NCBI RefSeq assembly: GCF_027923385.1
Contig: NZ_BSEC01000001.1
Location: 1,314,501-1,378,500, forward strand
Direction: 5' to 3'
Origin: Methylocystis echinoides
GTDB lineage: Bacteria; Pseudomonadota; Alphaproteobacteria; Rhizobiales; Beijerinckiaceae
DNA: 64,000 bases
Shown: positions 22,032-30,385 of the stretch, in pieces
Position numbering within the stretch: the first letter of the stretch is position 1
Layout of the letters: each line of letters begins with the position of its first letter
Notes under the pieces: model-generated
Told to the model about the DNA's origin: nothing
What the model saw: only the letters and a program-made list of their open reading frames with translations
The model's database searches: none
Position numbers and translations under genes: made by a program

Positions 22032-22052
22032 AGTCTATTAAATCGCTAGACA
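22032..22052 (+). promoter_or_regulatory. second copy of the GTCTA-N9-TAGAC operator
   Basis: AGTCTAT (22032-22038), seven bases, then CTAGACA (22046-22052). The core GTCTA-N9-TAGAC is identical in arms and spacing to the site before the sulfate operon. It ends about 80 bases before the start of the two-barrel outer-membrane protein gene. Confidence 0.55.
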
Positions 22053-22134
22053 CATTATGCTGTGTGCGATTGATTGGATTTCAGTTGCGCCGCCCTGCGG
22101 CGTCAAGGGACAAGACAACCAATCGAGAGTGGCG

Positions 22135-24897
22135 ATGGCTGACTTCAGGCGACAGTTGAAACTGGGTGTGGCGGCGGCGGCGCTGGCGGCGATTACGCCC
22201 GCGAGCGTGCGAGCGGAAGACAAGCCGGCGCCAGCGTCAGTGGAAACGCAGGCGGCGGCCCAAAAGGCCGGCAAGGAATCCGCGAAAGAAACAGGCAAGG
22301 ACGCGACGAAGCCCGCTGATCCGAAAGCCGCGGCAGACGCCGCCAATTCCGCGAAGTCTGCGAAGTCCGCCAAGTCCGAGAGGGCCGCCGATGGCAAGGG
22401 CAAGGATGGCAAACCCGGCGCTGACGCGAAGCCGGAAGAGAAGAAGAGCTATTACGTTCCAACGCGCGGCTATCGTCTCGAGCCGCAGTCCGATATTCCG
22501 CCCTATGTGCGCAACCTCGGCAAGACGTATAAGCAGTTCGAGGGCATTGACTGGCTGAACGTCGGCCTCGACTCGCGCACGCGCTTCGAGTTCCGCCAGA
22601 ACGACTACCGCCCGTGGACGGATACGGCGACGAACCCGCCGAGCTCGCAGCGCAAATATTTCCCCAATTCGCTGTGGCTGTCGCGCACGCGCGTCTATGT
22701 CGGCGTCCAGAATATTCTCGATCCCTTCCGGGCCGTGGTCGAGTTCCAGGACTCGCGCGCCTTCAACAGCCTCTATGAATATCAGGGGCAGGAGATCAAT
22801 CAGACCGATCTCATCTCCGCCTATGGCGAGCTCTATTTCAAGGACGCGCTGGGCAAGGACCCGCGCGGCAATGATCGCTCGCTGACCGTGCGCGCCGGCC
22901 GCTTCCATTTCGAACTGCTCGACCGCCGCCTCATCGCCGAAAACGAGTTCCGCAACACGACGAATAATTTCGACGGCGTGCGCATCAAGCTCGGCAAGAA
23001 GGAGAATAACTGGGATCTCGACAGCTTCCTGATGCGGCCGGTGATTCGCTATCCCTATCAGTTCGACCGCCCGGACTGGCAGAATCTGGTCTATGGCTCC
23101 GTCTTCAGCTATCGCGAGTTCTCGCAATACGCCACCGTGCAGCCCTATTTCCTCGGCCGCACGCAATTCGCCGACCAGACCAATGTGAGCGCGGCCGCCA
23201 AGGTGCATCGCGAGACTTATGCGCCGGGCCTGCGCATCTATGGCGTGCTCGGCAATTTCGACTACGACGTCGACATCAACAAGCAGTTCGGAGCCATCGG
23301 GCGTCTGCAGACGGCGGTGCTCGGCGGTCAGACCTACGACAATATCGAGGTGACAGTCCCGCATAATGCGCTCGCCTGGGGTCTGGAGGCGGGCTACACC
23401 TTCTCCGATCACCCCTGGAAGCCGCGCATCAGCGCCGTTTATGTCTACGGCTCGGGCAATGGCAGTCCGTTCAGCTATTCCAACAGCAATTTCGATATTT
23501 TCTACGGCTTCAATCAGCCCTTCTCGCGCAATGATTACTTCGCCTGGAACAACATCAAGGACCCGAAGGTCCGACTGGAGTTCACGCCGGCGAAGAATTT
23601 GCAGATCGACACCGCCTTCAGCGCCTATTGGCTGGCCGATGCGGGGAGCGCCTGGGATCGCGCCAATCTGTTTTCGCCGCTGGGCGACGTCGCCGGTCGC
23701 GGCACGTTCCTTGGAACCGAATTCGACATTCGCGCGCGCTACAAGCTGTCGCAATTCATCAATCTGACGGCGAGCTATGCGCATTTCTGGCCGGGCAGCT
23801 TCCCGGCGAGCTTCGCGCCGCCGGTGAGGGGGCAACCGTACTGGCCGCAGTCCTATGGTTTGGCGGACTCCTGGTTCAATGTGCGTCAGACGACGACGAC
23901 CAATGGCCTGACCGCCAAGCCCACGGACTTCTTCTATCTGGAAGCGACGGTCAACGCCTTCGGCGACGGCCAGCCGATCACCAAGGACCCGGCGTCGACG
24001 CTGTGGGGCGCCATCGGCCCGAATGCGCCGGCCGCGCCGCCGCCGAGCTGGCGCGACGTTTATGTGGGTCTCAACGGCGGCGGCGCCTGGTCGACGCCGG
24101 GGACCTACACCTGGGTCGCGCCCGCCGCGACGGCGGTGCTGGCGCCGGGGAATACGGCATGGACGCCGCCGCCCACCGGCGCGTCGCTCGATCTGAGCAA
24201 CCAGCTTGCCGCGGCGAATTATCTGCCGAACGGGAACAATCGTCTGGCGGGCTTCATCGGCGGCTTCCAGCTCGGCGCGAACTGGCGCTTCGACAACAAC
24301 ATCGTCACCGGCGCGGAGACCGACATCCATGCGGTGTCCGGCAACATGGACTCGAAGGTTCTCGGCTCGACGGTGACGGTCCCGAGCGGCAGTCTGAAGG
24401 GGCTTTATGTCAACTGGGCGCAGCGCAACACGCAGCTGAACTATATCGGCACGGTGCGCGGTCGTCTGGGCTATGCGGTGACGCCGACCCTCCAGCTCTA
24501 TGGCACGGGCGGCCTCGCCTATGGCGGCGCGATCTCCAATACGGCGCTGTTCACGACATTCACCGGGACGACCCGGGCGGCGGCGACGACGCTGACCGAC
24601 GCCAATTACCAGAAGACGCTTGTCGGCTGGACGGCGGGCGGCGGTCTGGAATGGATGTTCATGCCGAACTGGAGCCTGAAGGCGGAGTATCTCTATTACG
24701 ACCTCGGCGCCGCGGTCGCCGCGGACCAGCATGCGACGGGTCTGAGCTTCAGCGCGGCGACGAGCGTCTGGACGGGCACGGGCGCGCCGTCCACCCGGCC
24801 GCCCTACGATTACGGCGTCGCGACGCGAACCCGCTTCGACGGCAATCTCTTCCACGCCGGAATCAACCGACACTTCGATCTCTTCGCGAAGGATTGA
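22135..24897 (+). CDS. outer-membrane protein joining an alginate-export-type barrel and an Omp25-like barrel
   Basis: 920 residues from ATG 22135 (GAGAG upstream), where MADFRRQLKLGVAAAALAAI starts a signal peptide; a longer frame to 22057 lacks one. Residues ~28-105 are a Lys/Ala-rich linker including SAKSAKSAKSE. Residues ~106-615 resemble the alginate-export porin family (WLNVGLDSRTRFEFRQND, RAGRFHFELLDRRLIAENEFRN). From about residue 638 a second unit begins SWRDVYVGLNGGGAW and continues as an Omp25/RopB-like eight-strand barrel (LNYIGTVRGRLGYAVT, WSLKAEYLYYDLG). Two barrels in one chain is unusual. The shared upstream operator suggests control with sulfate uptake. Substrate unknown. Confidence 0.8.
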   Translation: MADFRRQLKLGVAAAALAAITPASVRAEDKPAPASVETQAAAQKAGKESAKETGKDATKPADPKAAADAANSAKSAKSAKSERAADGKGKDGKPGADAKPEEKKSYYVPTRGYRLEPQSDIPPYVRNLGKTYKQFEGIDWLNVGLDSRTRFEFRQNDYRPWTDTATNPPSSQRKYFPNSLWLSRTRVYVGVQNILDPFRAVVEFQDSRAFNSLYEYQGQEINQTDLISAYGELYFKDALGKDPRGNDRSLTVRAGRFHFELLDRRLIAENEFRNTTNNFDGVRIKLGKKENNWDLDSFLMRPVIRYPYQFDRPDWQNLVYGSVFSYREFSQYATVQPYFLGRTQFADQTNVSAAAKVHRETYAPGLRIYGVLGNFDYDVDINKQFGAIGRLQTAVLGGQTYDNIEVTVPHNALAWGLEAGYTFSDHPWKPRISAVYVYGSGNGSPFSYSNSNFDIFYGFNQPFSRNDYFAWNNIKDPKVRLEFTPAKNLQIDTAFSAYWLADAGSAWDRANLFSPLGDVAGRGTFLGTEFDIRARYKLSQFINLTASYAHFWPGSFPASFAPPVRGQPYWPQSYGLADSWFNVRQTTTTNGLTAKPTDFFYLEATVNAFGDGQPITKDPASTLWGAIGPNAPAAPPPSWRDVYVGLNGGGAWSTPGTYTWVAPAATAVLAPGNTAWTPPPTGASLDLSNQLAAANYLPNGNNRLAGFIGGFQLGANWRFDNNIVTGAETDIHAVSGNMDSKVLGSTVTVPSGSLKGLYVNWAQRNTQLNYIGTVRGRLGYAVTPTLQLYGTGGLAYGGAISNTALFTTFTGTTRAAATTLTDANYQKTLVGWTAGGGLEWMFMPNWSLKAEYLYYDLGAAVAADQHATGLSFSAATSVWTGTGAPSTRPPYDYGVATRTRFDGNLFHAGINRHFDLFAKD

Positions 24898-24922
24898 GGC
24901 TGCGCATCTCTCGCGCGTCGAC

Positions 24923-24963
24923 GAAGCAATCCAAAAGCCGCATCACGGTCGCTGGATTGCTTC
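24923..24963. repeat. palindromic repeat between convergent genes
   Basis: GAAGCAATCCA (24923-24933) and TGGATTGCTTC (24953-24963) pair perfectly, with CGAC/GTCG extensions. The GAAGCAATCCA arm is that of a dispersed palindromic repeat common in Rhizobiales genomes. It lies between two convergent stops and may serve as a two-way terminator. Confidence 0.65.
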
Positions 24964-25003
24964 GCGTCGCGCGTCGTGACGGGGTTGTAGACGTGACGGG
25001 CTC

Positions 25004-27046
25004 TCAGGCGAGAAAGCCGCGCTGACGCAGGAGAGGTTCGGTCGTTGGCATGCGGCCACGGAATGCGAGATAGGCCTCGGCGGCGTCCTGCCGTCCGCCC
25101 GCCGAATAAATGAAGCGCTTCAGTTTTTCCGCGACCTCCGGATGGAACGCGTCGCCCGTTTCCTTGAAGGCCTCGAAGGCGTCGGCGTCGAGAACTTCCG
25201 CCCAGAGATAACTGTAATAGCCGGCGGAATACCCATCGCCGGAGAAGATATGCCCGAAATGCGGCAGGCGATGGCGCATGATGATTTCCTCGGGCATGGA
25301 AATCTTTTCGAGACTCTCGCGCTCGAGAGCGGCGACGTCGACATCGTCGGGCAGGCCTTGCGCATGGACATCCATGTCGACATAGGCGGAGGCGCAAAAC
25401 TCCACCGTGCCGAAACCCTGATTGAAACAGCGCGAGGCGACGATGCGGTCGAGCAGGTCGTCGGGCATTGGCGCGCCGGTTTCCGCGTGCCGCGCGAATT
25501 GCCTGAGCACAGCCGGTTCGAGCAGCCAATGTTCATAGAGCTGTGAGGGCAGCTCGACGAAGTCGCGCGCGACGCTCGTTCCAGAGACGAGCGGATAGGT
25601 CACATCCGACAGCATGCCGTGCAGGCCATGGCCGAATTCATGGAACAGCGTGCGCGCGTCGTCGAGGCTGAGCAGCGTTGGCTGGCCCTCGGCGCCCTTG
25701 GTGAAATTCATTACATTGACGATGATCGGCCGAACCTCGCCGTCGAGCTTGTGCTGCGACCTGAAATCGGACATCCAGGCGCCGCTGCGCTTCGAGGGCC
25801 GCGCGAAATAATCAGCCAGGAACAGCGCGACATGATTGCCGTCGCGATCCAGCGCCTCGAAGGCGCGCACGTCGGGATGGTAGAGGTCGAGCCCCTCGCG
25901 TTCGACGAAACGCAGGCCGAAAAGCTTTTCGGCGACGTGAAAGGCCGCCGCGATCATGCGGTCGAGCTGGAAATAGGGCCGGAGCGTCGTCTGGTCGAGA
26001 TCATAGCGCTCCTTGCGGACGCGCTCGGCGTAATAGCGCCAGTCATGCCCGGCGACGGCGAAATTCGCGCCCTCCGAGTCGACGAGCGCCTGAATTTGCG
26101 CGCGTTCTTCGGCTGCGCGCGCCAGCGCGGGCGTCCAGACGCGGTCGAGCAGATCGCGCACGGCGGCAGGCTTTTTCGCCATCGTGTCGTCGAGCTTGTA
26201 ATCGGCGAAACTTTCGAAGCCGAGGAGCTTCGCGCGCGCGTCGCGCAGCGCCAGAATCTCGCGGATGACCTCCAGATTATCCGTCTCGCCGCCATTCTCG
26301 CCGCGTCGCGCCCAGGCGCGATAGACGGTCTCTCGCAAATCGCGGCGCGCCGAGCTTTGCAGGAAGGTTTCGGCGCTCGAGCGCGAGAGGCTCACGGCGA
26401 ATTTACCGGGCGCGTCGCGCTCCGCCGCGAGCCGCGCCGCCGCCGCGCGGAAATCCGCCGACAGGCCGTCGAGGTCGCTTTCGTCGAGGAGCAGGAGCCA
26501 GGAGGATTCATCGGCCAGCACATTTTGTGAGAAGCGCGTGGCGAGCGTCGCCAGTCGCTCCATGATCGTCTTCAGCCGCTCTTTCTCTTCCGGATTGAGC
26601 TGCGCGCCAGCGCGCACGAAATTCTTGTGCGTGAGGTCGAGAACGCGAAGCTGTTCCGCCGAGAGGCCAAGTTCCCCGCGCCGCGCATAAAGCGCGTCGA
26701 CGCGGCGGAAGAGGTCGGGGTTCATCGAGATTTCGCTGGCGTGTCGCGACAGCGCGCTCGCCATGTCGCGTTCGATCTCCTGCAACTGCGGATCGGTGTC
26801 CGTCGCCGTCAGGTTCCAGAACACCGAGCCGACGTCGGTGAGCAGCTTTCCGGCGCGCTCCAGCGCCTCGATCGTGTTTTCAAATGTGGGCGCGTCAGGA
26901 TTTTGCGCGATCGCGGCGATTTCGGCCCTGTGGCTGTCGAGCGCCGTCTCGAAGGCGGGACGGAAATGCGCGCTGCGAAGGGCGCCGAAGGGCGGCAATC
27001 CGAAAGGCGTGTTCCAGGTCGTCAGCAGCGGATTTTCGGATGACAT
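25004..27046 (-). CDS. dcp: M3-family metallopeptidase (peptidyl-dipeptidase type)
   Basis: 680 residues from ATG 27046 (MSSENPLLTTWNTPFGLPPF); an extension to 27073 is possible. The zinc motif HEFGH is at residues 469-473, followed by the third ligand region in FVELPSQLYEHW. GDGYSAGYYSYLWAEV near the C-terminus is the M3 substrate-binding segment. Length and the N-terminal half match Dcp/PrlC oligopeptidases that degrade short peptides in the cytoplasm; no signal peptide is present. Dcp and oligopeptidase A are close, so the symbol is provisional. It lies 34 bp from the YqeB-like gene and is transcribed after it. Confidence 0.88.
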   Translation of the reverse strand: MSSENPLLTTWNTPFGLPPFGALRSAHFRPAFETALDSHRAEIAAIAQNPDAPTFENTIEALERAGKLLTDVGSVFWNLTATDTDPQLQEIERDMASALSRHASEISMNPDLFRRVDALYARRGELGLSAEQLRVLDLTHKNFVRAGAQLNPEEKERLKTIMERLATLATRFSQNVLADESSWLLLLDESDLDGLSADFRAAAARLAAERDAPGKFAVSLSRSSAETFLQSSARRDLRETVYRAWARRGENGGETDNLEVIREILALRDARAKLLGFESFADYKLDDTMAKKPAAVRDLLDRVWTPALARAAEERAQIQALVDSEGANFAVAGHDWRYYAERVRKERYDLDQTTLRPYFQLDRMIAAAFHVAEKLFGLRFVEREGLDLYHPDVRAFEALDRDGNHVALFLADYFARPSKRSGAWMSDFRSQHKLDGEVRPIIVNVMNFTKGAEGQPTLLSLDDARTLFHEFGHGLHGMLSDVTYPLVSGTSVARDFVELPSQLYEHWLLEPAVLRQFARHAETGAPMPDDLLDRIVASRCFNQGFGTVEFCASAYVDMDVHAQGLPDDVDVAALERESLEKISMPEEIIMRHRLPHFGHIFSGDGYSAGYYSYLWAEVLDADAFEAFKETGDAFHPEVAEKLKRFIYSAGGRQDAAEAYLAFRGRMPTTEPLLRQRGFLA

Positions 27047-27080
27047 GTCATTCCTCGAGGCGGAGAAGATCAAGCTCTAT

Positions 27081-27896
27081 TTAGAACCAGTCTTCGAAAG
27101 AAAAAGGCTCGAATCCCTCGAGCTCCATTTCGATCGCAAAAGAGACGCCCCGGGCCACGAGCTGATTGGCGAAACCGACGCCCGAGACCTGTGTCGCATG
27201 CGCCTGCGCGATTTCCGCGACGGCCGCGCCCTCGACGACAGCCTGTTCCCGGCGGGCGACGCCGATGAGGCGGCCGCTGATGGGCGCAAGAACGGGAACA
27301 TTGTCGACAAAGCCGAGCGTCGCGCCCGCCTGAACCGCGGCGCCGATGGAGAGCTCGGCGCGAAACAGGCCGGAGACGGGCGCCGGCGCGTCGCAGCTCT
27401 GCGGCTCGGTCTCGCGCGCGCGCCTTTGCCGCGCGTCCCCCTTGCGACGGATGGCGCCCGGGTCGGGTCCATCGGTATCGATGGCGAGGTCGCAATCTAC
27501 GCCCGGTGTGAAAGCGGGTCCGAGTCCGATTGTGAGTTCCGCGTCGTCGGGCGCGGTGAGGGGCGGGGGTTCGCGGTCTTCATGTGTCGCGACGACCACA
27601 TCCCAGGGCCAGCTTTCCAGCGCGTCGGAATAGCGGCCGCGCAGCAGCGGGATGAAGGCGCGTGTGCGCAGGCCGAGCTGGAATTCGGCGTTGACGTCGG
27701 CGCGCCGCGCCTCGATGCCCTCGAGCAGCGCATAACCGTCGTGCCAGGCGTCGGCGAAGCTCATCCGCCGGCGCAGCAGAAGCGGCGCGGCGGCGCGGTA
27801 AAGGGCCACGGCGTAGCCATCGACATGGAGACGTCGCGCGACGGCCGACGCCGTCTCTCCGATCCCGCAAACCAATATGCTTTTGTCGTTCGACAT
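27081..27896 (-). CDS. YqeB-like molybdenum-hydroxylase accessory protein
   Basis: 271 residues from ATG 27896 (MSNDKSILVCGIGETASAV). A Rossmann-like N-terminus, then LYRAAAPLLLRRRMSFADA and an ALLEGIEARR segment, and TIGLGPAFTPGVDCDLAIDT, follow the YqeB / EF2563 selenium-dependent molybdenum hydroxylase maturation family as I recall it. The C-terminal third (SIGAAVQAGATLGFVDNVPVLAP) looks like a biotinyl-lipoyl-like domain. The family is associated with XdhC-type cofactor maturation. No molybdenum hydroxylase lies in the window, so its client must be elsewhere. Confidence 0.65.
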   Translation of the reverse strand: MSNDKSILVCGIGETASAVARRLHVDGYAVALYRAAAPLLLRRRMSFADAWHDGYALLEGIEARRADVNAEFQLGLRTRAFIPLLRGRYSDALESWPWDVVVATHEDREPPPLTAPDDAELTIGLGPAFTPGVDCDLAIDTDGPDPGAIRRKGDARQRRARETEPQSCDAPAPVSGLFRAELSIGAAVQAGATLGFVDNVPVLAPISGRLIGVARREQAVVEGAAVAEIAQAHATQVSGVGFANQLVARGVSFAIEMELEGFEPFSFEDWF

Positions 27897-27909
27897 CGGC
27901 GGCTCCGGC

Positions 27910-27987
27910 AAGGCGTTGCTCCGGCAAGACGTTGCTTCGACAGGCGTCGCCTTGATAAGCGTCGCTTGGAAGGGCGTCGCTCGGCGC
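27910..27987. repeat. degenerate 15-16 bp tandem repeat, about five copies
   Basis: Successive units, each built on a G(T/C)(T/C)GC core, start at 27910, 27926, 27942, 27958 and 27973. They lie just upstream of the YqeB-like start codon, in the place of its leader or promoter. Confidence 0.5.
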
Positions 27988-28085
27988 GATCTGCGCAGGC
28001 GACATGCTACGCCATCGGCGCGAAAAATCCACTTGAAGGAGGATCGCGCGGGCGCGACGCGCGCGGAGCAAGGACCGCGCCAAAC

Positions 28086-28122
28086 GAAAAACGCTCCGCC
28101 GTTACATCCACGGTCGGAGCGT
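28086..28122 (-). terminator. intrinsic terminator after the PQQ dehydrogenase gene
   Basis: On the minus strand ACGCTCCG (28122-28115) pairs with CGGAGCGT (28098-28091), with an inner CCGT/ACGG pairing, and is followed by a run of T (28091-28087). It begins about 70 bases after the stop of the dehydrogenase gene. Confidence 0.75.
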
Positions 28123-28191
28123 CCCCGTGCCGGCGTTTCCACCAGCCTGATTAAACTCTAGGCTACTATTGTAGCAGAAAAATGACGACGC

Positions 28192-29937
28192 TCACTTGGA
28201 CGCCGGCCTGCTTATGCTGAAGACATATGCGGCGACTGCGTTGACATCTGCGTCGGTCAACGCCGCGCCGCCCTTCGGAGGCATGACGCCCCTGTAGTGT
28301 TTCGGCTGCGCCACGCCCTCGATGATGGTCTTGCGGATGGCGTCGAGGCCGCCGTCGCCCGAGAGCCATGTTCCGCTGGTGAGATCGGGCGCGAGCGGCG
28401 ATCCCTTGCCGTTTTCGCCATGGCAGCCGGAGCAGGTTCCGTTGGCGGCATGGCCGTTGAAGATCTGTTCGCCCCGGGCGATCTCGGCGTCCGTCACGCC
28501 GGGCGGCGACGCCAGCTTGCGGCCTTCCATGGCGCCGGCGTCGGGATCGACGCCTTCCGGCGGCCGGGCTTCGGCCGCGCGGCCATAGGTCTGGGCGGGC
28601 GCCGGCGCCGCCTCGACTCCGGCGCTGGCAAGGTCGCCGTGAAAAGTGACGCGCCAGATGCGGCCGCCGACGTCGTCAGAAATGTAAAGCGCGCCGTCAT
28701 GTCCGACGGCGAGGCCGGAGGGCCGATGCCGCGCGCCGCCGGGGTCTTTCGCCTTGCCCGCGAAGCCGTCGGCGAAAACCACGAAATCGCCTTTCGGCCT
28801 GCCATTGGCCATGGGCTGGAAGACGACATTATAGCCGCCCTGCGGGAAGGGCGCGCGGTTCCACGAGCCGTGGAAGGCGACGAAGAGCCCCCCGTCATAA
28901 GCGGATGGGAATTTGCCGCCGCGATAGACCGCGAGGTCATTGGGCGCCCAATGGGCCGGAAAGGCGGCGAGCGGTCCCTGCTTCTGCGCGCAGACGCCGA
29001 TCGCCCTGCCGCCGTCGCCGCCATATTCCGGCGCGAGCGCCAGCGCGCCGAGAAACTGGTCGTAGTAACAATAAGGCCAGCCGTAATCGGCGCCCTGGGT
29101 CAGCTCCACGACCACCTCCGCCGGAAGTTCGGGGCCCTGTTCGGGCGTGTAGATTTTCGGCCAGTTTTCCGTGAGCTGGTCGCGGCCATGCTGCGAAACA
29201 TAAATGTGGCCGGCGTCGATGGCGATGCCTTCGCCGTTGCGGAGACCGGTTGCGAAACGTTCGGCGGGAGAGAATTTCTGATCGGTGGCTTTGGCGTCGT
29301 AGCGCCAGATTCCCGCGCGGGTTTCCAGTTCGCGGCAGGGGTCGAGGCCCGGCGACTCGCGCATGCGGTTCTGGACCTGGCATGAATTTGTGGCGGAGGC
29401 CGAGTCGAGAAAAAGATTTCCCTGCGCATCGATGGCGAAGGGATGCATCGGATGGTCGCCGGTGAGCGGCAGTCCAAAGACGACAGTCCGGGGCTTTTGC
29501 GACGGAACAATGTCGTCTTTCGACAATCCGTAGCGCAGGATCTTGTCCCCTTCCTCCACGTAAAGGCCGTCGCCGTGCAACGCGACGCCCGTGCCGCCGG
29601 CGCCGCCGCCAACCGGCGTCGCGCCGAAACGCTGGATCACCTCGGCGCGGCCGTCGCCATTGGCGTCGCGCAGCGCGACGATGAATCCGCCGGCCGGCGG
29701 GCGGGCGGCTCCGTAATAGCGGCCGCTCCATGTGTTGACATAAACGACGCCATTTGGCGCGACGGCCATGTGGCGCGCGTGTCCGATATTATCGGCGAAA
29801 ATCGTCGCGCAGAAGCCGCGCGGCAGGCTGAGACCGGCGTCGCCGCCGGGGCAGGCGGCTGTCTGCGCGCGCGCGGCGGCTGCCGGCGCCAGCGTCAGAA
29901 CGGCAAGCGAAACCGCGTGCATGAGGGTCGGTCGCAT
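28192..29937 (-). CDS. PQQ-dependent sugar (aldose) dehydrogenase with C-terminal cytochrome c domain
   Basis: 581 residues from ATG 29937 (AAAGGAA upstream) with a signal peptide ending AARAQ. Residues ~30-470 are a six-bladed propeller of the soluble glucose dehydrogenase / sorbosone dehydrogenase type: LPRGFCATIFADNIGHARHM, then RNGEGIAIDAGHIYVSQHGRDQL, DYGWPYCYY, and SGLAVGHDGALYISDD. Residues ~480-575 are a haem c domain with CSGCH at 502-506 and Met in YRGVMPPKGG as likely sixth ligand. It would oxidise a sugar or related compound in the periplasm and pass electrons through its own cytochrome. The substrate is uncertain. Confidence 0.88.
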   Translation of the reverse strand: MRPTLMHAVSLAVLTLAPAAAARAQTAACPGGDAGLSLPRGFCATIFADNIGHARHMAVAPNGVVYVNTWSGRYYGAARPPAGGFIVALRDANGDGRAEVIQRFGATPVGGGAGGTGVALHGDGLYVEEGDKILRYGLSKDDIVPSQKPRTVVFGLPLTGDHPMHPFAIDAQGNLFLDSASATNSCQVQNRMRESPGLDPCRELETRAGIWRYDAKATDQKFSPAERFATGLRNGEGIAIDAGHIYVSQHGRDQLTENWPKIYTPEQGPELPAEVVVELTQGADYGWPYCYYDQFLGALALAPEYGGDGGRAIGVCAQKQGPLAAFPAHWAPNDLAVYRGGKFPSAYDGGLFVAFHGSWNRAPFPQGGYNVVFQPMANGRPKGDFVVFADGFAGKAKDPGGARHRPSGLAVGHDGALYISDDVGGRIWRVTFHGDLASAGVEAAPAPAQTYGRAAEARPPEGVDPDAGAMEGRKLASPPGVTDAEIARGEQIFNGHAANGTCSGCHGENGKGSPLAPDLTSGTWLSGDGGLDAIRKTIIEGVAQPKHYRGVMPPKGGAALTDADVNAVAAYVFSISRPASK

Positions 29938-29983
29938 AGGCACGTTCCTTTCCACTCCGCCATCGCGACGCGCCGCGGACCTC

Positions 29984-30010
29984 TCCCTCTCCCGCAAGCG
30001 GCGAGAAGGG
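29984..30010. repeat. REP-like GC palindrome (copy 1)
   Basis: CCCTCTCCCGC-AAG-CGGCGAGAAGGG, an imperfect hairpin built like the elements at 35967 and 36034. It lies between the dehydrogenase and the 100-residue hypothetical gene. Confidence 0.45.
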
Positions 30011-30017
30011 CGTCGCG

Positions 30018-30320
30018 CTACTGCGGGGTCGCGGATTGATCGAGATATTCCTTCACCGCGACGGCGATGGAGCCGAACTGCGTAAGAAATTCGGGGTCGC
30101 CCCACAGGCTGCGCTCGATCTCCAGCAGATAGCGCAGCTTCCCCACGAACTCGGCGTCACTGACGCAGGTTCGCAAAGCGACGTCGTAGCGCGCGAGATC
30201 CTCCGCGCGGCTCGCTGTCAGAAAATTCTCGTCGTCCTCATGCGTGGCCTCGAAGGTCTCGAAGGCGACGCGATGCGCGTCGATGAGACTGGACAGCTCA
30301 GGCGAAAGGGAACAACCCAT
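30018..30320 (-). CDS. 100-residue hypothetical protein
   Basis: Start ATG 30320 with a strong AGGAGGAG nine bases upstream. The protein is acidic and mostly helical (SSLIDAHRVAFETFEATHEDD, then FVGKLRYLLEIERSLWGDPEFL), has no signal peptide or membrane segment, and resembles no family I can name. The frame stays open upstream through the permease gene, but the strong ribosome site marks the true start. It follows the AI-2E-type permease by 65 bp in the same direction. Confidence 0.7.
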   Translation of the reverse strand: MGCSLSPELSSLIDAHRVAFETFEATHEDDENFLTASRAEDLARYDVALRTCVSDAEFVGKLRYLLEIERSLWGDPEFLTQFGSIAVAVKEYLDQSATPQ

Positions 30321-30385
30321 CGGCGCGCTCCTCCTGCTAGAACCCGTAAGTGGTGCGCTTCCAGAATCCCGCACGGGGGCAAGGC

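Noticed and set aside
22237..24873. 878-codon open frame on the minus strand opposite the two-barrel porin gene
   Set aside because: The plus frame has a signal peptide, barrel strands and a ribosome site; the minus frame is a composition shadow (high third-position GC) with no recognisable family.
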